A stretch of 38,304 bases of DNA from a virus (IMGVR_UViG_3300044655_001370:1-38304); one strand, 5' to 3'; counted from the first letter of the stretch, positions 29,458-38,283 are shown. The notes: generated by a model not told the origin, from the letters alone. Program-made: numbers and translations.

Positions 29458-29901
29458 ATGTCTAAAACATTATCCTCAACATTAAGAAGTATAAGCGTAC
29501 CAACATCTACAGGTAGCCTTACACCTACATTAACCCAAACCGCTAATTATACAGCATACGTTAATGATATGGTTCTCGCTAACTCTACATCTGCTGCATT
29601 TAACATTACGTTACCAACAGTACCTGCTAATGGCTCAGTCGTCGCAGTCGTTGATATCGCATCATCGTTTAGTAGTCGTAACGTTACAATACTACCCGGT
29701 GTAGGTGCAACAATTGATGGTGCAGCATCATCAAAATTATCAACAAATGGTTCGTACACACAGTTTGTGTACATATCATCAACAACAAATTGGCAAACAC
29801 AAACAACTGCAGCTAGCTCAGGTGCTGCTAATATGGATGGTGGTAATTCATCATCAGTTTATGGTGGTTCAATAACAATAGATGGAGGCGCTAGCATATA
29901 A
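29458..29901 (+). CDS. Fibre connector protein, paralogue of 16142-16639 (147 aa)
   Basis: Residues about 25-120 are one copy of the recurring beta domain (TQTANYTAYVNDMVLANS ... VPANGSVVAVVDIASSF ... YISSTTNWQT). The C-terminus NMDGG..SSVYGGSITIDGGASI mirrors the DGG-rich tail of the protein at 16142. It too overlaps the following Mtd-N-type gene by TAATG, with GGAGG just before. The pair is the second copy of the 16142/16639 arrangement, but the body domain differs (recurring beta domain here, SGV...DAKGR shaft there). Confidence 0.7.
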   Translation: MSKTLSSTLRSISVPTSTGSLTPTLTQTANYTAYVNDMVLANSTSAAFNITLPTVPANGSVVAVVDIASSFSSRNVTILPGVGATIDGAASSKLSTNGSYTQFVYISSTTNWQTQTTAASSGAANMDGGNSSSVYGGSITIDGGASI

Positions 29902-30374
29902 TGGCTACAAAAATACAATTTAGACGTGATACAGCAGCAAATTGGACTACTAATAACCCAATATTAGCTCAAGGTGAGTTAGCGTTAGATCTGACCATGA
30001 ACTATTTTAAAATTGGTGATGGTACAGCAGCGTGGAACTCATTAGCTTATTCTAGACCGGTTGCAATATTTGAAACAAGAGTAGCTGTTGCAGCGAGTGC
30101 TATTGATTTAAATTTAGGTAACTATTTTACAAAAACTATAAGCGGTGCTACTACCTTTACTGTTAGTAATGTACCAGCGAGTGGTACTGTTGGTGAGTTT
30201 ATATTAGATCTTACAAACGGTGGTAGCGCTACCGTAACATGGTGGTCTGGTATTAAATGGGCTAGTGGTACTGCTCCTACATTGACAGCATCTGGTAGAG
30301 ATAGTTTAGGGTTTTATACGTATGATGCAGGAACAACTTGGACAGGTGTGGTAATCGGTAAGGATCTAAAATGA
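29901..30374 (+). CDS. Mtd-N-like fibre or virion protein (157 aa)
   Basis: Residues 1-50 match the Mtd N-terminal-like domain: MATKIQFRRDTAANWTTNNP, ILAQGELALDLTM, FKIGDGTAAWNSLAYS. The remaining hundred residues are a beta domain (FTKTISGATTFTVSNVPASG ... VTWWSGIKWASGTAP ... YTYDAGTTWTGVVIGKD), a common fibre-tip or connector pattern in large phages. Unlike its paralogue at 16639 it has no collagen-like linker or WYP repeats. It overlaps the giant LamG gene by ATGA, so it may dock that protein to the tail. Confidence 0.72.
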   Translation: MATKIQFRRDTAANWTTNNPILAQGELALDLTMNYFKIGDGTAAWNSLAYSRPVAIFETRVAVAASAIDLNLGNYFTKTISGATTFTVSNVPASGTVGEFILDLTNGGSATVTWWSGIKWASGTAPTLTASGRDSLGFYTYDAGTTWTGVVIGKDLK

Positions 30375-33300
30375 GTGTTCGTAAAATTTTAAATGCATCG
30401 TCTGGTACTACAACTAGTACTGCGACTGCATCAGGACCGTCTGATGCGAGTTTTGGTAGTACATCGTTGTTGTTGACCGGTGATCCTAATGTCGTAGATC
30501 CAAATTTTGCTAGTGTATCGTTATTGTTGACCGGTAATGATTTGCTAGATAAGTCTAATAATAAGTTTTCAATTACTAATAGTGGAACAATTGTTGTATC
30601 AAATACTACTAAAAAGTTTGGTACCGGTAGTTTGTACTTCCCTAATAGTGGACGGTTAACTATTACTGATTCAACTATAATGAGCTTCACAGGTAATTTT
30701 ACTATAGAAGGTTGGATTATTTGCAATAGCAATAGAACACAGCAAAACGCTTTTTATAATTATGTATTTTCGTCGATAGATGCCGGTAATTGGTCATTAC
30801 CTTATATCACCGGTGTAGTTGATTATACCGGTAAATTTAGTTTAAATTTTAATGCTGGTGGGGCTGCTGTTGGTTTTTTGTCAGATTCTGCAATAACAAA
30901 AAATATTTGGCACCATTTTGCGCTAGTAAGAAGTTCTGGAACATTAGCTGCGTACCTGAATGGTGTGAGTATGACAGCAAGTGGGTCAGTGAGTAATAGT
31001 TCTTCGATATCCCAAACAGGTTTAATAATCGGCGATTCAAGATGGAACACCGGCTCTGAAACTTGGGACGGTTACATTGACGACTTTAGAATAACCAAAG
31101 GTGTTGCTCGATACACTACTAATTTTACACCGCCTGTTCAAGCATTACCATCTCATGAGATATTAGATAGTTCTGTTTATAGCTTACCTGTTACCACTTA
31201 CGGTAACGCTAGAATCGATACAGCTACTAAGAAATATGGTACTGGTAGTATGTATTTTGATGGTACTGGTGATTATGTAACTATCCCGTCTACAGCTACT
31301 GGGTTCAGTGGTGATTTTACAGTAGAAGGTTGGTGCTACTACAGTAATGCGTCTGGGTATGCAACTATTTTTGATGCTAGAGTAGCAGGTACGTATTCAG
31401 GTGTTTTACTATATGTTAATGTTGGTACTAGTTCTATAAACGTAACCGTCGGAGCTAGTACAGTTATTATAACCGGAGCTACCCCAGCAGCAAATACATG
31501 GTTCCATTTTGCATTATCTAGAAGTGGTACATCCGTTTATTTGTTTATTAATGGTTCACAAGTAGGTACAACTGCAACTAACAGCACATCGTTCCCATCA
31601 AATATATTATACCTAGGTGCATTTTGTGAGCCAACTGCAAACTTAAATGGGTATATCGATGATTTCCGTATAACCAAAGGAACAGCTAGATACACAGCCA
31701 ATTTCACACCTCCAACAGCAGCATTACCGACAATACCTCCAACTATCGCAGCTGACCCTTGGTGGGGCAATGTATCGTTGTTGTTAGACGGTAACACAAC
31801 CGACGCATACGATCCGCATTGGCAGAATGTTAGTTTGATGTTAACTGGTGATGATTTTATTGATTGGTCTAACAATCATTACGCCGTTACAAAATCTGGT
31901 GCAATTGCAACTGATAATACAATTAAAAAATATAATTCAGGTTCAATTAAAATCACAACTGCTGATACTGATTTTGCTACCGCTAATACTGGTTCAGCAT
32001 TAGGGTCGTCAAATTTTACTATAGAATTTTGGTTTAGGTCATCAAGTACAACAGGCTATTGTGCTCCATTTATGGTAGATAATACCGCTGGGGGTTATGC
32101 TGGTATAACCTTTACTAGAAGTGGAGCATTTTTGTCGACGACTGGAAATTCATGGGAAATGTTTGGGTATGGATCAACTCAAGCTACAGCTTCTTTTGAT
32201 GGTAACTGGCACCATGTCGCTTTATGTAGATCAACGGTTAGTGTGTATTTATTTATCGATGGGGTATCGGTTGGAGCACCATATAATATTTCAACAAATT
32301 CTATAACTGCGACCCCAGCTGGTGCCGTATTGGTTGGTAAGCAGTCCACATCAACAGGGTTTACCGGGAATATTGCTGATTTTCGCATCACTAAAGGTGT
32401 AGCTCGATACACAGCAAACTTTACACCACCTATTGCAGCACTTCCATCATATAAAATCCAAGACCGTACCCAGAATAACCTGACACTCACACCTTATGGT
32501 AACGTTCAACTTAGCACTGATGTTAAGAAGAATGGTACCGGTAGTATGTTCTTTGATGGTACTAGTGATTACTTATCCACTGGTACATTAGTTACAGGAC
32601 TACAATTAGGTACAGGTGATTTTACAGCTGAATGTTGGGTATACCATGTATCTAGTGCAGTAGAATACGAAACATATTTTTGTGGTGGTACCAATGGGTT
32701 CGATATTCGTAGATCTAACACAGGTAAATTTGAAGTAGTACGTCCAGGTGTGACGAATGTTAAATCGTCTACTGCATCTATTCTAAGTAACCAATGGGTA
32801 CATGTATGTGCAGTTCGAATATCAGGTACTACATATCTATACATAAACGGTGTTTTGGATAGTAGTGTTGTGGACACGAATAATTACACCGGTACAGGTT
32901 ATTTTGCTATTGGTAGTACCTCACAATCCGCAGGTGTGTATTCAATGAAGGGATATATTGATGATCTTCGTATAACCAAAGGTGTAGCAAGATACACAAG
33001 TAACTTTACCCCACCTAGCCAGTCATTTGCTACGCAGTATATCTCAACAGGTTTTGACCCTAATTACGCTGACGCGTCGTTGTTATTGACAGGTGAAGGA
33101 ACTAATGGAAGTACAACGTTTACCGATTTGAGTAGTAGTCCTAAGACAATAACACCTTATGGAAATGCTCAGATTAGTACTGCACAGAAAAAGTATGGTA
33201 CCGGTAGTATGTCATTTGGTGGTAGCGGTAGCTATATAGCATTCGATGATGTAACAGGGTTAGGAAGTAATAATTTTACAATTGATTTTTGGATGTATGT

Positions 33301-35038
33301 TAACGCTTCAGGTTGGGATTTATTCAGTTTAGGTGCTACTGCTAATACCGACCATGCGGGGTTTGCATTTGTTAATAGTGGTGTAGTTTATGCTTCTAAT
33401 ACTGGTAGCTCCTGGCAACATACGATAATAAATTGTGGTTCATTCCCACTTACTACGTGGATTCACATGGCATTCGTTAGAGATGGAAATTCTCTAAGGA
33501 TATATAACAATGGTGCGTTAGTAAGTACAACTACCATATCAGGAGCATTTGCAAATAATTCTGGAAAAAACTTTATTGGTGTTAAAAGTGATAATATGAC
33601 ATATGGGTTTAATGGTTATGTAGATGATTTTCGTATCACTAAGAATGTTGTTCGCTACACTACTAACTTTACACCACCAACCTATGCATTAGCTACTACA
33701 ACTGGTACCTCAATTGACGCAAACCGTGCTGATACATCGTTATTGCTAAGAGGTAATGGTACTAATGGTAGTACATCATTTACAGATGAGTCACCTAACA
33801 ACTTGACTGTGACTAATAATGGATCTGTTACTGTTAATACTACAACTAAGAAGTATGGTACGGGTAGTATATCTTTTAGTGGTAGTAATTATTTAAGTAT
33901 TCCTAATTCAAGCAGGTTAGTGTTCGGTGCTGGCGATTTTACGGTTGAAGCATGGATTAACTTAACATCAATACCAGGTGCTAATGTTTCGACTATTGCT
34001 GGTGTATGGGATGCATCAACAGGGTACGGATGGATAATACAAACCGACCCATCGATGTTAAGAATTGTAACTACTGGGCTGGTATTTACTTCCGCTAGCT
34101 GGGCTCCAGCTACAAATATTTGGTATCATATAGCGGTATCTAGAAGCAGTGGATCAATAAGAATATTCGTTAATGGAACTCAAATTGGTACAACTGCAAC
34201 AGTTACTGGCGATATACAATCAACTTTTACATTAAATATTGGAATGAATCGCGATGGTGGAAATTCATCATTGCCATTTAATGGATATGTAGACGACCTC
34301 CGCATTACAAAAGGCTACGCACGATACACTGCTAACTTTACACCACCTACCTACGAAGCTCCAATCGTAACCGGTACAGAGTATGATTATAATTATGCTC
34401 AGGTTATTTTGTTGTTGAATGGTGATGGTACTAATGGTAGCACCAAATTTACAGATTTAAGTAGCAATCAAAACAAGGTTACTGCGTCTGGTACCGCGCA
34501 AGTATCAACTAGTACAAAAAAGTTTGGTACTGGTAGCATATATTTGAACGGTGGGTCAACATCATATCTAGATATTCCGTACACTAGCGCGTTTAATTTT
34601 ACATCTGTTAACTTTACAATTGAAGCGTGGGTAAATATCGTCAATGTATCTCCTGCAAATCCTATATTATCAAGATGGCATAGTGGTGGCGACTGGGTTT
34701 ATGCTGTGTACGGAGGTAAACAGTATTTTGGCTATAATGGTGGATCCTTAAATAAAACTAGCACTACCACGCTAAGTAATAACACCTGGTACCACGTCGC
34801 TGTGGTTCTGTCCGGAACAACACTTACGTTCTATCTGAATGGTACAGCTGATGGTTCGTTCACTGGTGTAACCGTTACAGATTCATCTACAAATAATCCA
34901 CAGGTAGGTCAAGCTAATCAAGGTTCAGAAATGCTGAACGGATATATTGACGATTTACGCGTTACAAGAGGTATCGCAAGATACACTCAAAACTTTACAC
35001 CACCAACAGCACCTTTACCTACTTCTGGAGGATATTAA
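30371..35038 (+). CDS. Giant LamG-repeat adhesin (1555 aa, seven LamG domains)
   Basis: After a short Ser/Thr-rich N-terminus, seven LamG/ConA-like domains follow, ending near residues 250, 445, 685, 880, 1100, 1323 and 1543. Most units have an S(L/M)LLTG-type start, a D-S-S-x-N turn, KKFGTGSLYF-type strand, FTIEGWI strand, WHHFALVRSSG or equivalent, YLNG turn, and the closing IDDFRITKGVARYTxNFTPP. The linkers are Pro-rich (PPTAALPT). This is the Laminin_G_3 pattern, typical of glycan-binding modules. It is likely the largest adhesin of the particle, with several carbohydrate-binding sites in tandem. It has no poly-Gly or FN3 and no S74 domain. A GGAGG ribosome site in its last codons serves the following chaperone-like gene. 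Confidence 0.85.
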   Translation: MSVRKILNASSGTTTSTATASGPSDASFGSTSLLLTGDPNVVDPNFASVSLLLTGNDLLDKSNNKFSITNSGTIVVSNTTKKFGTGSLYFPNSGRLTITDSTIMSFTGNFTIEGWIICNSNRTQQNAFYNYVFSSIDAGNWSLPYITGVVDYTGKFSLNFNAGGAAVGFLSDSAITKNIWHHFALVRSSGTLAAYLNGVSMTASGSVSNSSSISQTGLIIGDSRWNTGSETWDGYIDDFRITKGVARYTTNFTPPVQALPSHEILDSSVYSLPVTTYGNARIDTATKKYGTGSMYFDGTGDYVTIPSTATGFSGDFTVEGWCYYSNASGYATIFDARVAGTYSGVLLYVNVGTSSINVTVGASTVIITGATPAANTWFHFALSRSGTSVYLFINGSQVGTTATNSTSFPSNILYLGAFCEPTANLNGYIDDFRITKGTARYTANFTPPTAALPTIPPTIAADPWWGNVSLLLDGNTTDAYDPHWQNVSLMLTGDDFIDWSNNHYAVTKSGAIATDNTIKKYNSGSIKITTADTDFATANTGSALGSSNFTIEFWFRSSSTTGYCAPFMVDNTAGGYAGITFTRSGAFLSTTGNSWEMFGYGSTQATASFDGNWHHVALCRSTVSVYLFIDGVSVGAPYNISTNSITATPAGAVLVGKQSTSTGFTGNIADFRITKGVARYTANFTPPIAALPSYKIQDRTQNNLTLTPYGNVQLSTDVKKNGTGSMFFDGTSDYLSTGTLVTGLQLGTGDFTAECWVYHVSSAVEYETYFCGGTNGFDIRRSNTGKFEVVRPGVTNVKSSTASILSNQWVHVCAVRISGTTYLYINGVLDSSVVDTNNYTGTGYFAIGSTSQSAGVYSMKGYIDDLRITKGVARYTSNFTPPSQSFATQYISTGFDPNYADASLLLTGEGTNGSTTFTDLSSSPKTITPYGNAQISTAQKKYGTGSMSFGGSGSYIAFDDVTGLGSNNFTIDFWMYVNASGWDLFSLGATANTDHAGFAFVNSGVVYASNTGSSWQHTIINCGSFPLTTWIHMAFVRDGNSLRIYNNGALVSTTTISGAFANNSGKNFIGVKSDNMTYGFNGYVDDFRITKNVVRYTTNFTPPTYALATTTGTSIDANRADTSLLLRGNGTNGSTSFTDESPNNLTVTNNGSVTVNTTTKKYGTGSISFSGSNYLSIPNSSRLVFGAGDFTVEAWINLTSIPGANVSTIAGVWDASTGYGWIIQTDPSMLRIVTTGLVFTSASWAPATNIWYHIAVSRSSGSIRIFVNGTQIGTTATVTGDIQSTFTLNIGMNRDGGNSSLPFNGYVDDLRITKGYARYTANFTPPTYEAPIVTGTEYDYNYAQVILLLNGDGTNGSTKFTDLSSNQNKVTASGTAQVSTSTKKFGTGSIYLNGGSTSYLDIPYTSAFNFTSVNFTIEAWVNIVNVSPANPILSRWHSGGDWVYAVYGGKQYFGYNGGSLNKTSTTTLSNNTWYHVAVVLSGTTLTFYLNGTADGSFTGVTVTDSSTNNPQVGQANQGSEMLNGYIDDLRVTRGIARYTQNFTPPTAPLPTSGGY

Positions 35039-35039
35039 A

Positions 35040-35483
35040 ATGGATATCGCTATTATACAAGACGACCAAGTTGTTGAAATTGGTCATTATAAAAAATTAT
35101 TTCCACTTACGTCGTTTCCAACTACCGGACCTGACGATGAATTTATGTTAGCAAATTCAGCACTTGGTGTTACAATTTGGAAACCGCACGATAAAGCAAC
35201 CCAGAAACTTATTACAGTCAACCCGTACATTGAAGATAATCAAGTTTTTACTGTTGAAGTTGCTGATAAATCAGAAGAAGATATCGCTGCTGATCAGTTA
35301 GCAGAAGCTTCAATCGTACGTGCTAAACGGAACCAACTATTAACAGAAACAGATTGGACCCAAGTTGAAGATACATCAGCTGATAAAGCAGCTTATGCTG
35401 GTTATAGACAAGCTTTACGTGATATTTCTAACCAAGATGGTTTTCCATTCGATATTATCTGGCCGGAATTATCTATTAAATAA
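35040..35483 (+). CDS. Phage_tail_APC-like fibre assembly chaperone (147 aa)
   Basis: The start at 35040 has GGAGG 9 bases upstream and follows the LamG stop by one base; an in-frame ATG at 34947 lies inside the LamG gene and is rejected. Residues about 1-85 form an N-terminal beta domain (MDIAIIQDDQVVEIGHYKKL). Residues about 98-145 match the tail assembly chaperone family: RAKRNQLLTETDWTQVEDTS and YAGYRQALRDISNQ, followed by IIWPELS. The canonical TDW is intact here, unlike in the homologue at 12409. Its place directly after the giant LamG gene suggests that it helps that protein fold or assemble. Confidence 0.78.
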   Translation: MDIAIIQDDQVVEIGHYKKLFPLTSFPTTGPDDEFMLANSALGVTIWKPHDKATQKLITVNPYIEDNQVFTVEVADKSEEDIAADQLAEASIVRAKRNQLLTETDWTQVEDTSADKAAYAGYRQALRDISNQDGFPFDIIWPELSIK

Positions 35484-35489
35484 TCAATA

Positions 35490-35497
35490 GATAAATA
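35490..35497 (+). promoter_or_regulatory. Late-promoter-like motif
   Basis: GATAAATA lies 31 bases before the ATG at 35528, in the 44-base gap after the chaperone gene. It would start the last unit of the window (S74 fibre, 328-aa protein, Hint protein). Confidence 0.45.
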
Positions 35498-35527
35498 TAT
35501 ATTTCAGGTTAACTAAAGGCATTATAG

Positions 35528-36370
35528 ATGACAACAAGCCTATCGAGTTTGTTAGGTGTTACACCTATAGCTGGTACACTACCGGTAGCATACGGTGGTA
35601 CAGGAGTCACTACTTCGACAGGTAGTGGTAACTTAGTATTATCCACCAGCCCTACATTAGTATCACCAATATTAGGTACACCTACCAGTGGTGTTTTAAC
35701 TAATTGTACAGGGTATACATACACCAACCTATCTGGTACGGTACCGGTTTGGAATCAAAATACAACAGGTACAGCTGCTAATCTATCAGGTACACCAACG
35801 TTACCGACTGGTACCACTCTAGTTGCACCTGCGTTAGGTACACCAGCAAGTGGTAATTTTAGTACAGGTACATTTACTTGGCCAACTTTTAATCAAAATA
35901 CAACAGGTACAGCTGCTACATTTACGAGTACAACTCAAAACTCACAATTCAACTCAATTGGTATTGGTACCGCAGCTTCCGCTACAGCCGGTGAGATTAG
36001 AGCTACTAATAATATTACCGCGTATTATTCAGATGAAAGATTAAAAACCAATATTGTTAATATTCCAAATGCGTTAGAAAAAGTTCTTCAATTAAACGGA
36101 GTAACATTTAACGCAAATGATCTCGCTGCTACATTTGGCTATACTAATCAATCGCAACAGGTTGGTGTTATAGCTCAACAAGTTGAAGCTGTTTTACCTC
36201 AAATCGTTGTACCTGCACCGTTTGATATTGGTAGAAATGAAGACGGTAATGAATACTCGATAAGTGGTGAAAACTTCAAAACTGTTCAATACGAAAAATT
36301 AGTTCCGTTATTGATTGAAGCTATTAAGGAATTAACTATGGAAGTTAATAAGTTAAAAGGTGTTAACTAA
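35528..36370 (+). CDS. Tail fibre with C-terminal Peptidase_S74 self-cleaving chaperone (280 aa)
   Basis: Residues 1-165 are short fibre-shaft repeats, with LGTPTSGVLTNCTGYT and WNQNTTGTAANLSG / FNQNTTGTAATFTS as repeated units. From about 166 the intramolecular chaperone domain begins: YYSDERLKTNIVNIPNALEK, then GVIAQQVEAVLPQIV, and YEKLVPLLIEAIKEL with a closing coiled-coil helix. The conserved Ser-Lys dyad for self-cleavage is S168 and K173 (S-D-E-R-L-K). In endosialidases and other fibres this domain helps trimerise the fibre and then cuts itself off N-terminal to the Ser. The mature fibre would thus be about 167 residues. The stop overlaps the next ATG. Confidence 0.88.
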   Translation: MTTSLSSLLGVTPIAGTLPVAYGGTGVTTSTGSGNLVLSTSPTLVSPILGTPTSGVLTNCTGYTYTNLSGTVPVWNQNTTGTAANLSGTPTLPTGTTLVAPALGTPASGNFSTGTFTWPTFNQNTTGTAATFTSTTQNSQFNSIGIGTAASATAGEIRATNNITAYYSDERLKTNIVNIPNALEKVLQLNGVTFNANDLAATFGYTNQSQQVGVIAQQVEAVLPQIVVPAPFDIGRNEDGNEYSISGENFKTVQYEKLVPLLIEAIKELTMEVNKLKGVN

Positions 36371-37356
36371 TGAAAGAATATACATGGGAAATATTATCGT
36401 TATATACGACACCGTCCGTTGATGGTTTATCAAGTGTTGTGAAACGTGTTACATGGCGATATCAAGTTAAAGATGGAACATACGTAGCTGACACATATAA
36501 AGAAACGTACTTTAATTTGGTTGATCCAAATAATTTTATTGACTATAATAACTTAACACCAGAAATTGTTTTTGGTTGGATATCTTCAGTTGAAAATATC
36601 GATACTATTAAATTAGAATTAGACGAAAAATTATTAGCTGTAAAAGCTCCTGTACTTGTAGAAAAAGAAATACCATGGGATCGCACTATCAATTATACAG
36701 GTACAGAACAATTTGTTCTTACGTTAAATGATGCTGTGATATTAGGACCAATTAAATGGAATAGCGGAGATTTTAATAAGGTATTAAATCAAAATGGTGC
36801 AAACGATATTTTACCTACAGATATTTTAGCTTATAAACAAGGTATCGTACCTGTAAATCAACCGTTGGTATTAACAGACGCATTGAAAATATATCAAGTT
36901 AGTAATGTAGTTAATGATACAGGGTTTGATAATATTTTATTTGATGGTACTGATATCACGTGGGATTTAACATCAGGTAAAGCTGTTGGTACATATACAC
37001 CAACATTAAAATCAATCGAACATATTAAAACGACTCTTAAACAAAATCTAAGAAATAAATTAGATGTTTTAGAAACCACACCAATTGAAGTAGATGTAGA
37101 TGGGGTTACATTTACGGTATCTGCTACAAATTGGGGGCGGTTATTTATTATGACAAAAATACTTCGATTAGCTGACGGTGAAAGTTGTAGTTGGTATAAT
37201 AATAAAGTTAAAGTTTCTGTAACAAAAGATCAATTGATGACTATGTTGATTGCAGTTGATGATTATATTGACTCATTATTAGATCAAGAAATTCCAAAAA
37301 TAGTAGAAATTGATGGCTGCAACACAATTGCTAAATTAAAAAAAGTAATTATTTAA
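36370..37356 (+). CDS. Virion-associated protein with DUF4376-like C-terminus (328 aa)
   Basis: The N-terminal part (MKEYTWEILSLYTTPSVDGL ... VVKRVTWRYQVKDG, to about residue 105 with VEKEIPWD) is a domain I recall from structural or neck-region proteins of T4-like environmental phages. The C-terminal part (LKQNLRNKLDVLETTPIEVD and VDGVTFTVSATNWGRLFI) resembles DUF4376-type regions of fibre assembly proteins. The sequence is Asp/Asn/Lys-rich, with mixed helices and strands and no membrane segment. It overlaps the S74 fibre stop (TAATG) and lies 9 bases before the Hint gene, so it belongs to the last transcription unit. The domain names are by eye and moderately sure. Confidence 0.65.
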   Translation: MKEYTWEILSLYTTPSVDGLSSVVKRVTWRYQVKDGTYVADTYKETYFNLVDPNNFIDYNNLTPEIVFGWISSVENIDTIKLELDEKLLAVKAPVLVEKEIPWDRTINYTGTEQFVLTLNDAVILGPIKWNSGDFNKVLNQNGANDILPTDILAYKQGIVPVNQPLVLTDALKIYQVSNVVNDTGFDNILFDGTDITWDLTSGKAVGTYTPTLKSIEHIKTTLKQNLRNKLDVLETTPIEVDVDGVTFTVSATNWGRLFIMTKILRLADGESCSWYNNKVKVSVTKDQLMTMLIAVDDYIDSLLDQEIPKIVEIDGCNTIAKLKKVII

Positions 37357-37365
37357 GGAATAGTA

Positions 37366-38280
37366 ATGGCACTACCTACAGCAGGATCAGCAATATCCTT
37401 AAACCAAGTTAATGTTGAATTAGCATTAACGGGTACTACCGCTATTCAGATGAATCAGACAAATGTTCGAACTTTGTTTGCAAAACCTAGTGGTGCAATT
37501 TCAATGAGTGATGGGCATGGTAAAAGTGCCGGTGCAGCTGCAATAACGTCGGTTGTAATATCTGGACCTACAACTTACTCAGGTGGTACATACGTGGCTG
37601 GAACAGCACCAGCCTGGACAGTACTAATTACATATTCGAATAGTACTACTAGTACGGATTGTACACTATTAACATGGGGGCAGTACACTGGTACGTTTAA
37701 TACAGGTACCACGGTTGTAGTTGGGCTTAAAACATTAGTTGTTACCGCTGCAAAGGTAACATTATCTTCACTAGGTAACATAGGTGGTGGTACAGGATAT
37801 ATTAAAGCAGTCGCAGGGAACGGAATAGCGGGATACATAAATGTTACGTGGTCATGTTTACCACTGAATACGTTAATTACAATGGCTGACAATACTCAAC
37901 GAGCAATGAGAGATATTAAAGTTGGTGATACCGTAAAAGCTATTGACCCCACCACTCATGAAATATCTAATGAACAAGTAACATTCGTATTAGACACAAA
38001 TATCTCATACGATTTAATACGTATAACCTGCGCAAATAATTCTATAGTAGAGCCAACACCAGAGCATGAAGTATGGATACGTAGAAACGGTGTTACTATG
38101 TGGGTAGAATCAAAAGATGTATTAGTTGATGATGAGCTTTTATCAGCAGATCTATCATATACTGGTGTAACCTCGGTGGACCCTATTCATTGCGATGACG
38201 GCGTTCAAGTTGGTAATATATCTGTTGCAAATGCAAAAGTTTATTTTGCAGAAAGATTATTAATGCATAACACAGGCTAA
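37366..38280 (+). CDS. Virion protein with C-terminal Hint (intein-like) self-processing domain (304 aa)
   Basis: An AAGGA ribosome site precedes the ATG. Residues 1-55 (MALPTAGSAISLNQVNVELA; TLFAKPSGAISMSDGHGKS) are a tail-protein N-terminus common in large phages. Residues about 58-163 are a beta domain. Residues 164-302 form a Hint domain: block A C164-LPLNTLITMADNTQ...DIKVGDTV, block B T231-P-E-H234 with EVWIRR, and block G VYFAERLLMHN with H301-N302. T303 could be the +1 nucleophile, but only T303-G304 remain before the stop. All residues for intein chemistry are thus present with a two-residue C-extein, and no homing-endonuclease region. It probably cleaves itself or ligates, releasing or modifying the N-terminal part. 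This resembles bacterial intein-like domains. Confidence 0.8.
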   Translation: MALPTAGSAISLNQVNVELALTGTTAIQMNQTNVRTLFAKPSGAISMSDGHGKSAGAAAITSVVISGPTTYSGGTYVAGTAPAWTVLITYSNSTTSTDCTLLTWGQYTGTFNTGTTVVVGLKTLVVTAAKVTLSSLGNIGGGTGYIKAVAGNGIAGYINVTWSCLPLNTLITMADNTQRAMRDIKVGDTVKAIDPTTHEISNEQVTFVLDTNISYDLIRITCANNSIVEPTPEHEVWIRRNGVTMWVESKDVLVDDELLSADLSYTGVTSVDPIHCDDGVQVGNISVANAKVYFAERLLMHNTG

Positions 38281-38283
38281 ATA

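Noticed and set aside
34947-35039. Upstream ATG for the APC-like protein
   Set aside because: It is inside the seventh LamG domain; ATG 35040 has a strong GGAGG site.
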